Assembly (NCBI GenBank): GCA_021161645.1
Contig: JAGHAC010000037.1
Location: 1 to 8,980, forward strand
Reading direction: 5' to 3'
DNA from: a bacterium
GTDB taxonomy: Bacteria > Patescibacteriota > Minisyncoccia > Minisyncoccales > PEYH01
Length of the DNA stretch: 8,980 nt
Part shown: piece by piece, positions 1-6,002 of the stretch
Layout: each line of letters opens with the position of its first letter
How positions within the stretch are numbered: position 1 is the stretch's first letter
Position numbers and translations under genes: made by a program
Notes under the pieces: generated by a model
Databases searched by the model: none
The model's input: only the letters and a program-made list of their open reading frames with translations
Told to the model about the DNA's origin: nothing

Positions 1-1
1 A

Positions 2-1750
2 GGAGAAAGAGGGGAAATATTTTATATTAGTTCAAAAAATGATCACTTCCCACAATTTTTTAACAGATTGATAATAAATCCATTTTATGGTGCGAGATCT
101 CAAGAAAAACAATATTTCTTTATATGGGCAAAAGATCCACAAGGTATCGAAAAAGTAGTAGTGATAATTGATCCGAACAAAAAAGGCATTACTATTCCTT
201 TTCGGTTAGTGGAGGGTGATAAGTTCTCAGGTAAATGGGTAGGTTATTGGATTGTTAAAGATTTTCCAAAAAGTGAAGCGGTAGATTTATTGTTTGAAGC
301 AAAAAATACAAAGGGAGAAATTACTCATTTAAAAACATATTTTCATTTTCTAAAAAGCGAGCATTCTGAAAGTTTTCTTTTGAGGTTTAAAGAACTTTTT
401 GTACCCATGGCGGTTGAGGCAGCTACTCAATGTCCTTTACCGGTTAGTGGAAACACAACTATTTCTTCGGATTGTTATATTCCTCAAGGAGAAAGAACTG
501 GAGTAGAAAGTGGAGATTTGATTATCAAGGCGACAATCACAATGGAAAGAAATTCATCTTTGGTTTTTAACCCCGGCAAAAGCGTAATAATTTCCGGGGA
601 AGGATATATTTTAAAATCAGCAAATAATACATCTGTTCGAAAGGGGCACTTAGTAATATGCGATGATGAATGTTCGCCAGGCGAACAAAAATGTCGAGGA
701 TATAATTTGTATCAATGTAAGTTATTGGGTGGGTGCTATCGCTGGAAGCTTGTTGAAGGTTGTAGTTTTGACTGTGGCGCTCAATGTCGGATTGAAATAT
801 TGCATATCACTGATGATGTGAGTATTCCGGTATCTCTAGGATGTAAAAGCGCAGGATATTACTGTAGAGGCAATAAAATGTATTTTATAGATTATTATTG
901 TCAGTCGTGCACTTGTGTAGAGGATGCAAACGAAATAGGGTGTGAAGCTGAATGTGGTGCAGAATGTGACGAGGGAGAGACGCGTTCTTATACCACATGT
1001 GATGGAAAGGAACTAGTTAGAGTTACAGAAACTTGTAATGATAATTGTATTTGGAAGACTACATCGCAGAAAAATCTCGGATGTGATTATAGATGTGGAG
1101 CAGAATGTAAGAGAAATTCCGATTGTGGTTTCTCGGGTTTTGACTGCAACGGTTCCTATCTTGTTTTTAGAGATTTTTGGTGTGATAATTGTGACTGCAA
1201 AGAAGATATAAGCAATTTAGGTTGTGATATTGGATGTGGAGCAGAATGTGAGAGTGATTCAGATTGTAAATCAGGAGAATACTGTAAAAATTGTGTTTGT
1301 CAAAGTATTGGCGGCGGTGGAGGATGTTTTACTGGAGATACCCTGATTTCAACCCCCACCGGCTCAAGACCGATTGGAGATATTAAAAAAGGAGATATAG
1401 TTTTAAGTTTTGACATTGATTCAGGGAAAATTCTTCCTAGAGAAGTAGTGCGCACTACTGTGCATACGGATTTTGACTATTTTAAGCTTTCTTTAGCCGA
1501 TGGTGCTACTTTAAAAGTAACATGGAACCACTTGCTTTACGTAAAGGATGCTAAAGGAAAAACAATCTGGTTACAGGCAAAAGATGTAGTTCCGGGAATG
1601 TGGTTGCTAAATCAAAACTTAGAATGGGTAAGGGTTGAGAAAAGAGCACAATCACAAGAAAAAATTACCGTATATAACTTTGAGCTTGATCAAGCGCCTA
1701 ATAACTATTTCGCCAATGGTTATTTGGTGCACAATATAATAAAGTTTTAA
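2..1750 (+). CDS. Cys-rich extracellular protein with C-terminal Hint (intein-like) domain, 5' partial
   Basis: The frame is open to the first bases of the window. TTG at 68 is the first possible start inside, but the upstream codons (G E R G E I F Y I S S K) look like protein, so the gene most likely begins outside. Numbering from base 2 (582 residues): 30-115 is a beta-rich, Ig-like stretch; 140-215 is Thr/Ser/Asn-rich and may be a short beta-helix; 220-433 holds 34 cysteines with four GC-x3-CGA[EQ]C signatures starting at 253, 313, 360 and 407; 437-441 is a Gly5 linker; 442-578 is a Hint domain. The Hint shows Cys442 in CFTGDTLI, TWNH at 507-510 (the TxxH block) and a VYNFEL...YLVHN ending at His577-Asn578, followed only by IIKF. 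Hint domains cleave themselves through a thioester at Cys1. There is no Cys/Ser/Thr after the final Asn, so classical splicing is unlikely; N-terminal cleavage or ligation, as in B-type bacterial intein-like domains or Hedgehog, is the inference. An extracellular, disulfide-rich location is inferred from the Cys density. Domain call strong, biological role unknown. Confidence 0.85.
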   Translation, partial: GERGEIFYISSKNDHFPQFFNRLIINPFYGARSQEKQYFFIWAKDPQGIEKVVVIIDPNKKGITIPFRLVEGDKFSGKWVGYWIVKDFPKSEAVDLLFEAKNTKGEITHLKTYFHFLKSEHSESFLLRFKELFVPMAVEAATQCPLPVSGNTTISSDCYIPQGERTGVESGDLIIKATITMERNSSLVFNPGKSVIISGEGYILKSANNTSVRKGHLVICDDECSPGEQKCRGYNLYQCKLLGGCYRWKLVEGCSFDCGAQCRIEILHITDDVSIPVSLGCKSAGYYCRGNKMYFIDYYCQSCTCVEDANEIGCEAECGAECDEGETRSYTTCDGKELVRVTETCNDNCIWKTTSQKNLGCDYRCGAECKRNSDCGFSGFDCNGSYLVFRDFWCDNCDCKEDISNLGCDIGCGAECESDSDCKSGEYCKNCVCQSIGGGGGCFTGDTLISTPTGSRPIGDIKKGDIVLSFDIDSGKILPREVVRTTVHTDFDYFKLSLADGATLKVTWNHLLYVKDAKGKTIWLQAKDVVPGMWLLNQNLEWVRVEKRAQSQEKITVYNFELDQAPNNYFANGYLVHNIIKF

Positions 1751-1774
1751 GCAGGCAATTATTAATAAAAAAAT

Positions 1775-2329
1775 ATGTTCTACAAAATGTTTCGAGAGAC
1801 AAAGGGACTTTTCATATCTCTTCTTATTTTGACAATCTCAATGCTATTGGTGGCTTTTTTTTGCGGCCTAGTCACAGGAGAGATTTCTTTGCTTAAGCAA
1901 TCCGACGGAATAAAAAAGTTTTATCAAAAGAAAATGCAAGAAACAGAAAATAATCTCAAACAAACCGGTGGGAATTCTATAGATTCTTCAGAAAAGAGAA
2001 AAAAATTCCTTGCCAAGGCGATAATTTTAGAGGTTTTGCCCGAAGAACAAGCAGTTATAATAAAGCCCGCTTTTAATATAGATGATCCTTCAAAAGAATT
2101 TTTATCAGAACAAATAAAAGTTAGAATTATTCCCGAAACAGAACTGATTAAAAGGAAAATTATATATTCAAAAGACGGAGAAAGGCAAGAAGAGATTTTA
2201 CCAATGACTTTTTCCGAATTGAACAATTTTGACAATATATATTTACTAGAATCCAAAGACTCAGTTATTGGGAAAAGCGAAATTGAAGCAAAAAAAATCA
2301 TAATAAGAGAAATCATACAACAAGAGTAG
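1775..2329 (+). CDS. Single-pass membrane protein of unknown function
   Basis: 184 residues, family not recognised. A hydrophobic segment at about residues 11-35 (ISLLILTISMLLVAFFCGLV) follows a short basic N-terminus and is best read as a membrane anchor or uncleaved signal. Residues 38-75 are charged and may form a short coiled coil. Residues 78-184 alternate beta-like stretches (AKAIILEVL, QIKVRII, NIYLLES) and end with KKIIIREII. That pattern recalls small beta-barrel domains such as DUF5666 in secreted proteins, but the resemblance is weak. It starts 24 bases after the Hint protein, with no promoter or terminator between them, so the two are probably co-transcribed. No Shine-Dalgarno sequence stands upstream; ATG at 1787 (Met5) is an alternative start with no better site. 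An anchored accessory protein of the upstream surface protein is possible but unproven. Confidence 0.75.
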   Translation: MFYKMFRETKGLFISLLILTISMLLVAFFCGLVTGEISLLKQSDGIKKFYQKKMQETENNLKQTGGNSIDSSEKRKKFLAKAIILEVLPEEQAVIIKPAFNIDDPSKEFLSEQIKVRIIPETELIKRKIIYSKDGERQEEILPMTFSELNNFDNIYLLESKDSVIGKSEIEAKKIIIREIIQQE

Positions 2330-2362
2330 CAAGTTTTTTAGGTAAGTATACTACATATCTGA

Positions 2363-2391
2363 TTGACAGCTTTGTAATTTGTTGTAAAAAT
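2363..2391 (+). promoter_or_regulatory. Candidate sigma70-type promoter for the PPC-like secreted protein
   Basis: A perfect -35 box TTGACA (2363-2368) is followed after 16 bases by TAAAAA (2385-2390), or after 17 by AAAAAT. It lies in the 104-base gap before the gene at 2434 and would give a leader of about 35-40 bases. The -10 match is mediocre, so the call rests on the -35 and the position. Confidence 0.45.
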
Positions 2392-2419
2392 AAAAAGCCG
2401 TTCTTTAAAAATCTACTTA

Positions 2420-2429
2420 GGGAGGTGAT
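2420..2429 (+). promoter_or_regulatory. Strong Shine-Dalgarno site
   Basis: GGGAGGTGAT ends four bases before the ATG at 2434. GGAGGTGAT is fully complementary to the 3' end of bacterial 16S rRNA (ATCACCTCC), and the core GGAGG lies 8 bases from the start. It fixes the start of the downstream gene. No other gene in this window has a comparable site. Confidence 0.9.
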
Positions 2430-2433
2430 TTAA

Positions 2434-3405
2434 ATGAAGAGGGCACTTTTTGGATTTATAGCTTTATCAATAGTTCTCCTAAGTTTTTTTGCTTTAGGAG
2501 ATGACACAAAACAGGAGGTGGTTAATCTCGAATTCAATAAAGTTTACTACGATTCACTTGATCCCGATGGTGATTTACAAGATTGGTATAAAATAGACAT
2601 CCCTCAAACAGGAGCATTTACAATTATGGTAGGCATTCCGGAAAAAACACGTTATTTCTTGGCTTACCAAAGGAAAACAGTTCACTTATATGTAGGAATC
2701 TATCATAGAAATCACCTGGTAGAGACTCTTGAGTTATTTCAAACAACCAAAGAAAAAAATCTTATCCAAATCTATGCCGGTCAATCAGAAGAAGGTATAT
2801 GGTATATTCAGGTTTCTCTTCAGCCTATTTCCACTTCTACTCATATATCGTTAAGCAAGATTTTGCCTACAAATTACCAAATTTTTACTGTCCTTACCAA
2901 TGATGTTTATCATCTTGAAGCAGGCAAATTTAAGATTTTTGATTTGTATCACTCGCCGGTTGATCTTAATATTAAAAACTTTTTCGTTGTCTTAGAAGAA
3001 GGGCAAGGACAAGAATTTGACCTAGACATGATTTTTCTGGACTTTGATCTGTTAAACATAACTGATTGTAGGCTTTCTATATTTACCCCTGGGTTCCTTT
3101 GGTGTTTAAATCCTTATAATTATGACTGGATTGGCTGGCGATTTGGAAAAGATCAAATAGATCCCTTTTCAGAAGAAAAATACCTCTTGATGGGATGGTT
3201 TTACGGTAGAAATCTTTGGATGAAAAATATGTCGGGTACATATGATGCTAGAGGACCATACATTCATGTGTTATTTAGCTGGGACATTCCAGGATATACT
3301 CCTGTTATTCCTGATGAGTTCTACATAGCAATAAAAGTTGTTGCCAAAAAGGGAAGTGGCGATTTCTGGGTTTTTAGTTTTTCTGTTCCAGGATTTGAAG
3401 GGTAG
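2434..3405 (+). CDS. Secreted protein with PPC-like beta-sandwich domain
   Basis: 323 residues. An N-terminal signal peptide is clear: MKR, a hydrophobic core at 5-19, and likely cleavage after ALG (residue 22). Residues 28-135 resemble a bacterial pre-peptidase C-terminal (PPC) domain: a DPDGDLQDWYKIDIP motif at about 43-57, then GAFTIMV, and later LYVGIY and GIWYIQV strands. In other proteins such domains are non-catalytic extracellular modules. Residues 150-323 form a second region rich in aromatic residues (WIGWRFG, MGWFYGRNLW) ending in a strand-like FWVFSFSVPGF; its family is not recognised. No protease or other catalytic motif was seen. The gene has its own promoter and a strong Shine-Dalgarno site and is followed by an intrinsic terminator, so it is likely a monocistronic, well-translated envelope or secreted protein. 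The PPC assignment rests on pattern only. Confidence 0.8.
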   Translation: MKRALFGFIALSIVLLSFFALGDDTKQEVVNLEFNKVYYDSLDPDGDLQDWYKIDIPQTGAFTIMVGIPEKTRYFLAYQRKTVHLYVGIYHRNHLVETLELFQTTKEKNLIQIYAGQSEEGIWYIQVSLQPISTSTHISLSKILPTNYQIFTVLTNDVYHLEAGKFKIFDLYHSPVDLNIKNFFVVLEEGQGQEFDLDMIFLDFDLLNITDCRLSIFTPGFLWCLNPYNYDWIGWRFGKDQIDPFSEEKYLLMGWFYGRNLWMKNMSGTYDARGPYIHVLFSWDIPGYTPVIPDEFYIAIKVVAKKGSGDFWVFSFSVPGFEG

Positions 3406-3426
3406 TTTAGTAGTTAAATAAAGAAC

Positions 3427-3466
3427 AGGGGCTTTCCGCAAAATTACGGAGAGCCTCTTTTGTTTT
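3427..3466 (+). terminator. Intrinsic terminator after the PPC-like gene
   Basis: A 12-bp stem (AGGGGCTTTCCG, 3427-3438, with CGGAGAGCCTCT, 3447-3458) contains two G-U pairs, has an 8-base loop, and is followed by TTTGTTTT. It lies 21 bases after the stop codon. Confidence 0.85.
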
Positions 3467-3478
3467 GGTTTTCTTGGT

Positions 3479-3664
3479 GTTTTCTAAATTTTGAAAGTTC
3501 CTCAAGAAAAGCGAAAAGTTTTTGAATACTAACAACAAGTCCTGACAGGGATAAACTGATAGGGTTCGAGCTTCTGCTATTTTATGATCTGTGTCATAGA
3601 ATATAGTTTGGAGACTTTGTCCAAACCTGAATAAGGTTTATTCGGTGTGGAAAACTATTTTTTT
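3479..3664 (+). ncRNA. Candidate structured RNA with multiple hairpins, no known family recognised
   Basis: This fills most of the 304-base gap between two secreted-protein genes. Four local hairpins occur in succession: 3496-3530 (TCAA/TTGA and AAA/TTT with an internal loop, closed by AGT/ACT); 3578-3603 (10 bp, TATTTTATGA with TCATAGAATA, one G-U, 6-base loop); 3606-3626 (7 bp, GTTTGGA with TCCAAAC); 3629-3643 (6 bp, GAATAA with TTATTC). GTTTTCT (3479-3485) can pair with GGAAAAC (3649-3655) and enclose all of them, and a run of seven or more T follows. The layout fits an RNA of about 180 nt lying between a terminator and the next gene's promoter. It does not show the conserved cores of RNase P RNA, SRP RNA or tmRNA as I know them. 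AT-rich DNA makes chance hairpins common, so this is a candidate only; a 5' leader of the next gene is the alternative. Confidence 0.35.
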
Positions 3665-3677
3665 AAAATCTTTTTTA

Positions 3678-3686
3678 TGGTAAAAT
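3678..3686 (+). promoter_or_regulatory. Candidate extended -10 promoter for the GWISFN-repeat protein
   Basis: TGGTAAAAT gives a TGn extension and a TAAAAT -10 box (3681-3686). The -35 position holds only T residues, so it would depend on the extended -10. It lies 23 bases before the start at 3710, and the same TGG-TAnAAT form is seen in the tRNA promoter at 8507-8515. Confidence 0.45.
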
Positions 3687-3709
3687 AAAGAAGATTTAAT
3701 GATAAAACA

Positions 3710-5008
3710 ATGAAGAGAAAAATTTTTGTTTATTTTTTTATATTCTTTCTAATCTCTGCTATATCTGCTGGCATTTCTTTGCAATTGGGGCATTTAAAAA
3801 AGATAGAAACAATAAAAGCAGGAGGGAGTAATAATGTCTATGGCTGGGCTTGGTCAAAAAACATTGGTTGGATAAGTTTTAATAGTACCACTGGAGGAGG
3901 TAGTGTTTCCTACGGAGTGAATATTGGAAACGATGGTACTCTTTCAGGATATGCTTGGTCAGAAAACATAGGTTGGATATCTTTCAATGAATCAGATTTA
4001 TCAGGTTGTCCTCAGGCACCCTGTAAAGCCTGGGTTGACACAAATACAGGTAATATATATGGTTGGGCAAAAGCTCTATCTGCCAATGATTCAAATTCAG
4101 GTGGCTGGGACGGCTGGATTCATCTAAGAGGATCTAATTATGGAGTAAAAATTAACTTTTCTGCTTCTCCAGCTGAATTTGAAGACTGGGCTTGGGGTGG
4201 AGATGATAACTCAAATGAAGCAAATATTGGCTGGATAAGTTTCAACTGTAACAATTCAGAAACAGGTAATGTTTGTTCCCAGTCAAACTACAAAGTATAT
4301 ACTTCTGTGATTTTCAATTCAGCCCCTCAAGTACAAAATCCTCATATCTCTTCCCAAGATTATTGTGTTGCTGAACAAACAGGAAGGATTGTTTTTGAGT
4401 GGACATACTCTGATCCAGATTCAGACCCAGAAACAAGATTTGATTTAAGAATTAATGATATTAACAATGTTAATGATCCTAACCCAGAAGTAGATAGAAC
4501 TATTTCAGGACTAAATAATCCTTCTCCAACTACTAATAACCAATCTGTTTTTGTGGTTTCTTCATATCAATCAGACAAACTTCAGTACAATAAAACATAT
4601 TATTGGTGGGTAAGATTATGGGACAATCAAGGGAATAACTCAGGTTGGCAGTATGCCGGAAGCTTTACTACGGCTCATCATGCCTATCCATATGTTAGCT
4701 TCACTTGGAACCCAGAAGAACCAACAGTAGAAGAAGTTGTTCAGTTTACCAATCAAACTAAATGTTACGATATCAATAACAATGAAGTAAATTGTTCATC
4801 TTATCTTTGGACAATTCCTCCAACAGCTGAGTTTGCTAATGAAACCAATCAATTCTCAAAAGATCCTCAGATTATCTTTCATGAAACAGGAAATGATATT
4901 CCTGTTACTTTACGAGCAACAGATCCATCAGGTTTCTCTTGTGAGAAAACAACCAATATTCAAATAAATGCACCTCTGCCGGGTTGGACTGAGGTTCCGC
5001 CAAGGTAA
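3710..5008 (+). CDS. Secreted protein with GWISFN-type repeats, Fn3-like and PKD-like domains
   Basis: 432 residues. The signal peptide is MKRK plus a hydrophobic core at 5-19, with likely cleavage after Ala20. Four Trp-rich repeats follow: YGWAWSKNIGWISFN (44-58), GYAWSENIGWISFN (80-93), a diverged YGWA...GWDGWIHL (117-139) and DWAW...NIGWISFN (159-179). Residues 206-321 look like a fibronectin-III-type domain (IVFEWTYSDPDSDPETRFDLRI, then YYWWVRLWD), and 326-421 like a PKD domain (PYVSFTWNP, YLWTIPPTAEF, PVTLRATDPSG). The chain ends GWTEVPPR. No sortase signal or C-terminal membrane anchor is visible. From experience, such GW-repeat proteins are common in Patescibacteria surface proteomes; their role is unknown, and adhesion or cell-surface coating is only a guess. 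No Shine-Dalgarno site precedes the ATG. A long hairpin begins at the stop codon. Confidence 0.85.
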   Translation: MKRKIFVYFFIFFLISAISAGISLQLGHLKKIETIKAGGSNNVYGWAWSKNIGWISFNSTTGGGSVSYGVNIGNDGTLSGYAWSENIGWISFNESDLSGCPQAPCKAWVDTNTGNIYGWAKALSANDSNSGGWDGWIHLRGSNYGVKINFSASPAEFEDWAWGGDDNSNEANIGWISFNCNNSETGNVCSQSNYKVYTSVIFNSAPQVQNPHISSQDYCVAEQTGRIVFEWTYSDPDSDPETRFDLRINDINNVNDPNPEVDRTISGLNNPSPTTNNQSVFVVSSYQSDKLQYNKTYYWWVRLWDNQGNNSGWQYAGSFTTAHHAYPYVSFTWNPEEPTVEEVVQFTNQTKCYDINNNEVNCSSYLWTIPPTAEFANETNQFSKDPQIIFHETGNDIPVTLRATDPSGFSCEKTTNIQINAPLPGWTEVPPR

Positions 5009-5071
5009 AAAATCCCAATGACCAATAAAGTCTCAATTTTTACCTTCTGAATTTTGGTTATTGGGATTTTT
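5008..5071 (+). terminator. Long hairpin after the GWISFN-repeat gene, probable bidirectional terminator
   Basis: An 18-bp stem (5008-5025 with 5054-5071, a single G-U pair) has AATCCCAATGACCAA on the left and TTGGTTATTGGGATT on the right, an A-run on the 5' side and a T-run on the 3' side, and a 28-base loop. It starts on the last base of the stop codon. The loop is long for a classical terminator, so a dispersed palindromic repeat that also terminates is possible. Confidence 0.65.
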
Positions 5072-5081
5072 AAAAAGAGGG

Positions 5082-5110
5082 TTGCATCTTTTAAAAAGAT
5101 TTGTTATATA
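5082..5110 (+). promoter_or_regulatory. Candidate promoter of the rpmF-nusB-rnc-rpsP operon
   Basis: TTGCAT (5082-5087), a 17-base spacer and TATATA (5105-5110), with a TG one base upstream of the -10 (extended -10). It would give a leader of about 100 bases before rpmF. Box matches are moderate; spacing and TG extension support it. Confidence 0.5.
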
Positions 5111-5137
5111 GGAGACAGTTTAGTTTTATGTAAAAGT

Positions 5138-5160
5138 ATGGCGACCCCGTCACTATTTTT
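5138..5160 (+). promoter_or_regulatory. Small hairpin plus T-run in the rpmF leader, possible attenuator
   Basis: ATGGCGAC (5138-5145) can pair with GTCACTAT (5149-5156) around a CCC loop, with one C-A mismatch and one G-U, and TTTT follows. The position between promoter and rpmF suits attenuation, but the stem is short and imperfect. Confidence 0.25.
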
Positions 5161-5166
5161 GTAAAT

Positions 5167-5194
5167 TTTTTAATTTTTAATTTTGAACTTTAAA
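5167..5194 (+). repeat. Heptamer tandem array upstream of rpmF
   Basis: Four consecutive 7-base units read TTTTTAA, TTTTTAA, TTTTGAA, CTTTAAA. The same units in the same order and phase recur before nusB and before rpsP. Confidence 0.75.
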
Positions 5195-5218
5195 CTTGAC
5201 TGAGCAAAGCGAAGGAAT

Positions 5219-5497
5219 ATGGCAGTTCCAAAACAAAGAAAAACAAAATCAAGAAGAAATCAAAGAAGGATGCATATTTTTATTAAAGCACCCAAGTTTT
5301 TAAGTTGTCCAAAATGCGGCAAGCCGATGCTTCCGCATCATGTATGTCAAAATTGCGGGTATTATAAGGGAAAACAAATCGTAGATGTTTTCAAAAAGCT
5401 TACTAAAAAAGAAAAGAAAGAGAAAGAAAAGGAATTAAAAACAGCCCAAAAAGCTCCCAAAAAAGAATTGAGTATGGAAGAACTTTCGAGGAAATAA
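5219..5497 (+). CDS. rpmF: 50S ribosomal protein bL32
   Basis: 92 residues. The N-terminus MAVPKQRKTKSRRNQRR is the bL32 signature and fixes the start. A four-Cys zinc ribbon follows: Cys30 and Cys33 (CPKC) and Cys43 and Cys46 (CQNC). It is a structural protein of the large ribosomal subunit. The usual family length is about 57-60 residues; here residues 60-92 form an extra Lys/Glu-rich tail (KKEKKEKEKELK). It is the first gene of a probable operon with nusB, 37 bases downstream. GAAGGA ends only two bases before the ATG, too close for a normal Shine-Dalgarno site. Confidence 0.95.
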   Translation: MAVPKQRKTKSRRNQRRMHIFIKAPKFLSCPKCGKPMLPHHVCQNCGYYKGKQIVDVFKKLTKKEKKEKEKELKTAQKAPKKELSMEELSRK

Positions 5498-5498
5498 A

Positions 5499-5526
5499 TT
5501 TTTAATTTTTAACTTTGAATTTTTAA
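5499..5526 (+). repeat. Heptamer tandem array between rpmF and nusB
   Basis: Four 7-base units: TTTTTAA, TTTTTAA, CTTTGAA, TTTTTAA. The array ends 8 bases before the nusB ATG and fills nearly the whole spacer, leaving no room for a Shine-Dalgarno site. Confidence 0.75.
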
Positions 5527-5534
5527 TTGTTGTT

Positions 5535-6002
5535 ATGGGTTCAAGACATTTAGCAAGAAGTATTGCTTTACAATCTTTATACGAATGGGATTTTTATAAT
5601 AAAGAGAAGAATTTAGAAGAGATTACAGAAAAGAATATAAAAGAGTTTGGAGCAGGGCTAGATGAAGTTGATTTTGTGAAAAAAATTGTGGAAGGTGTTA
5701 AAGAGAAAATTGGGTATTTTGATGCTATCATAGAAAAAACTGCTCCTGAATGGCCCATAGAACAGATCTCTATTGTCGATAGAAATGTTCTCAGGATAGG
5801 GTTATTTGAGCTTTTGTTTGCGGACAAAAAGGAAGTACCGCCAAAGGTTGCTATTAATGAAGCGATAGAGTTGGCAAAAGGGTTTGGAGGTGAGTCTTCC
5901 GGGCGGTTTATTAATGGAGTTTTAGGAACGGTTTTTAGAGAGCTTCAGGCAAAAGAGGAAAAAGAAAATTCAGAAGAAAAGCAAAACAAAAAAGATGGAT
6001 GA
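5535..6002 (+). CDS. nusB: Transcription antitermination factor NusB
   Basis: 155 residues, all-helical NusB fold. Visible family motifs: RHLARSIALQSLYEWDF at 4-20, DRNVLRIGLFELLF at 82-95, and VPPKVAINEAIELAKGFGGE at 101-120 followed by SSGRFINGVLGTV. NusB pairs with NusE (S10) on boxA RNA and supports antitermination in rRNA operons. The chain ends in a short Lys/Glu-rich tail (from 140) that lies past the usual NusB end. It overlaps the start of rnc by 8 bases, which implies translational coupling. No Shine-Dalgarno site precedes it. Confidence 0.95.
   Translation: MGSRHLARSIALQSLYEWDFYNKEKNLEEITEKNIKEFGAGLDEVDFVKKIVEGVKEKIGYFDAIIEKTAPEWPIEQISIVDRNVLRIGLFELLFADKKEVPPKVAINEAIELAKGFGGESSGRFINGVLGTVFRELQAKEEKENSEEKQNKKDG

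Noticed and set aside
1924..2316. 130-codon open frame on the - strand.
   Set aside because: It lies antisense inside the membrane-protein gene, has no promoter or ribosome site, and is explained by the A-rich coding strand.
3407..3637. Open frame of about 76 codons on the - strand in the hairpin-rich spacer.
   Set aside because: It has no ATG, and the only alternative start is a TTG well inside it; it runs through the terminator at 3427-3466 and resembles no family I know. A chance frame or very old gene remnant is more likely.
5195..5217. TGAGCAAAGCGAAGGA before rpmF, resembling a dispersed GAGCGAAGCGAAG-type repeat.
   Set aside because: Only one short, imperfect copy is present in the window, too little to call a repeat.
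5594..5827. 77-codon open frame on the - strand inside nusB.
   Set aside because: It is fully covered by the clearly conserved nusB frame.
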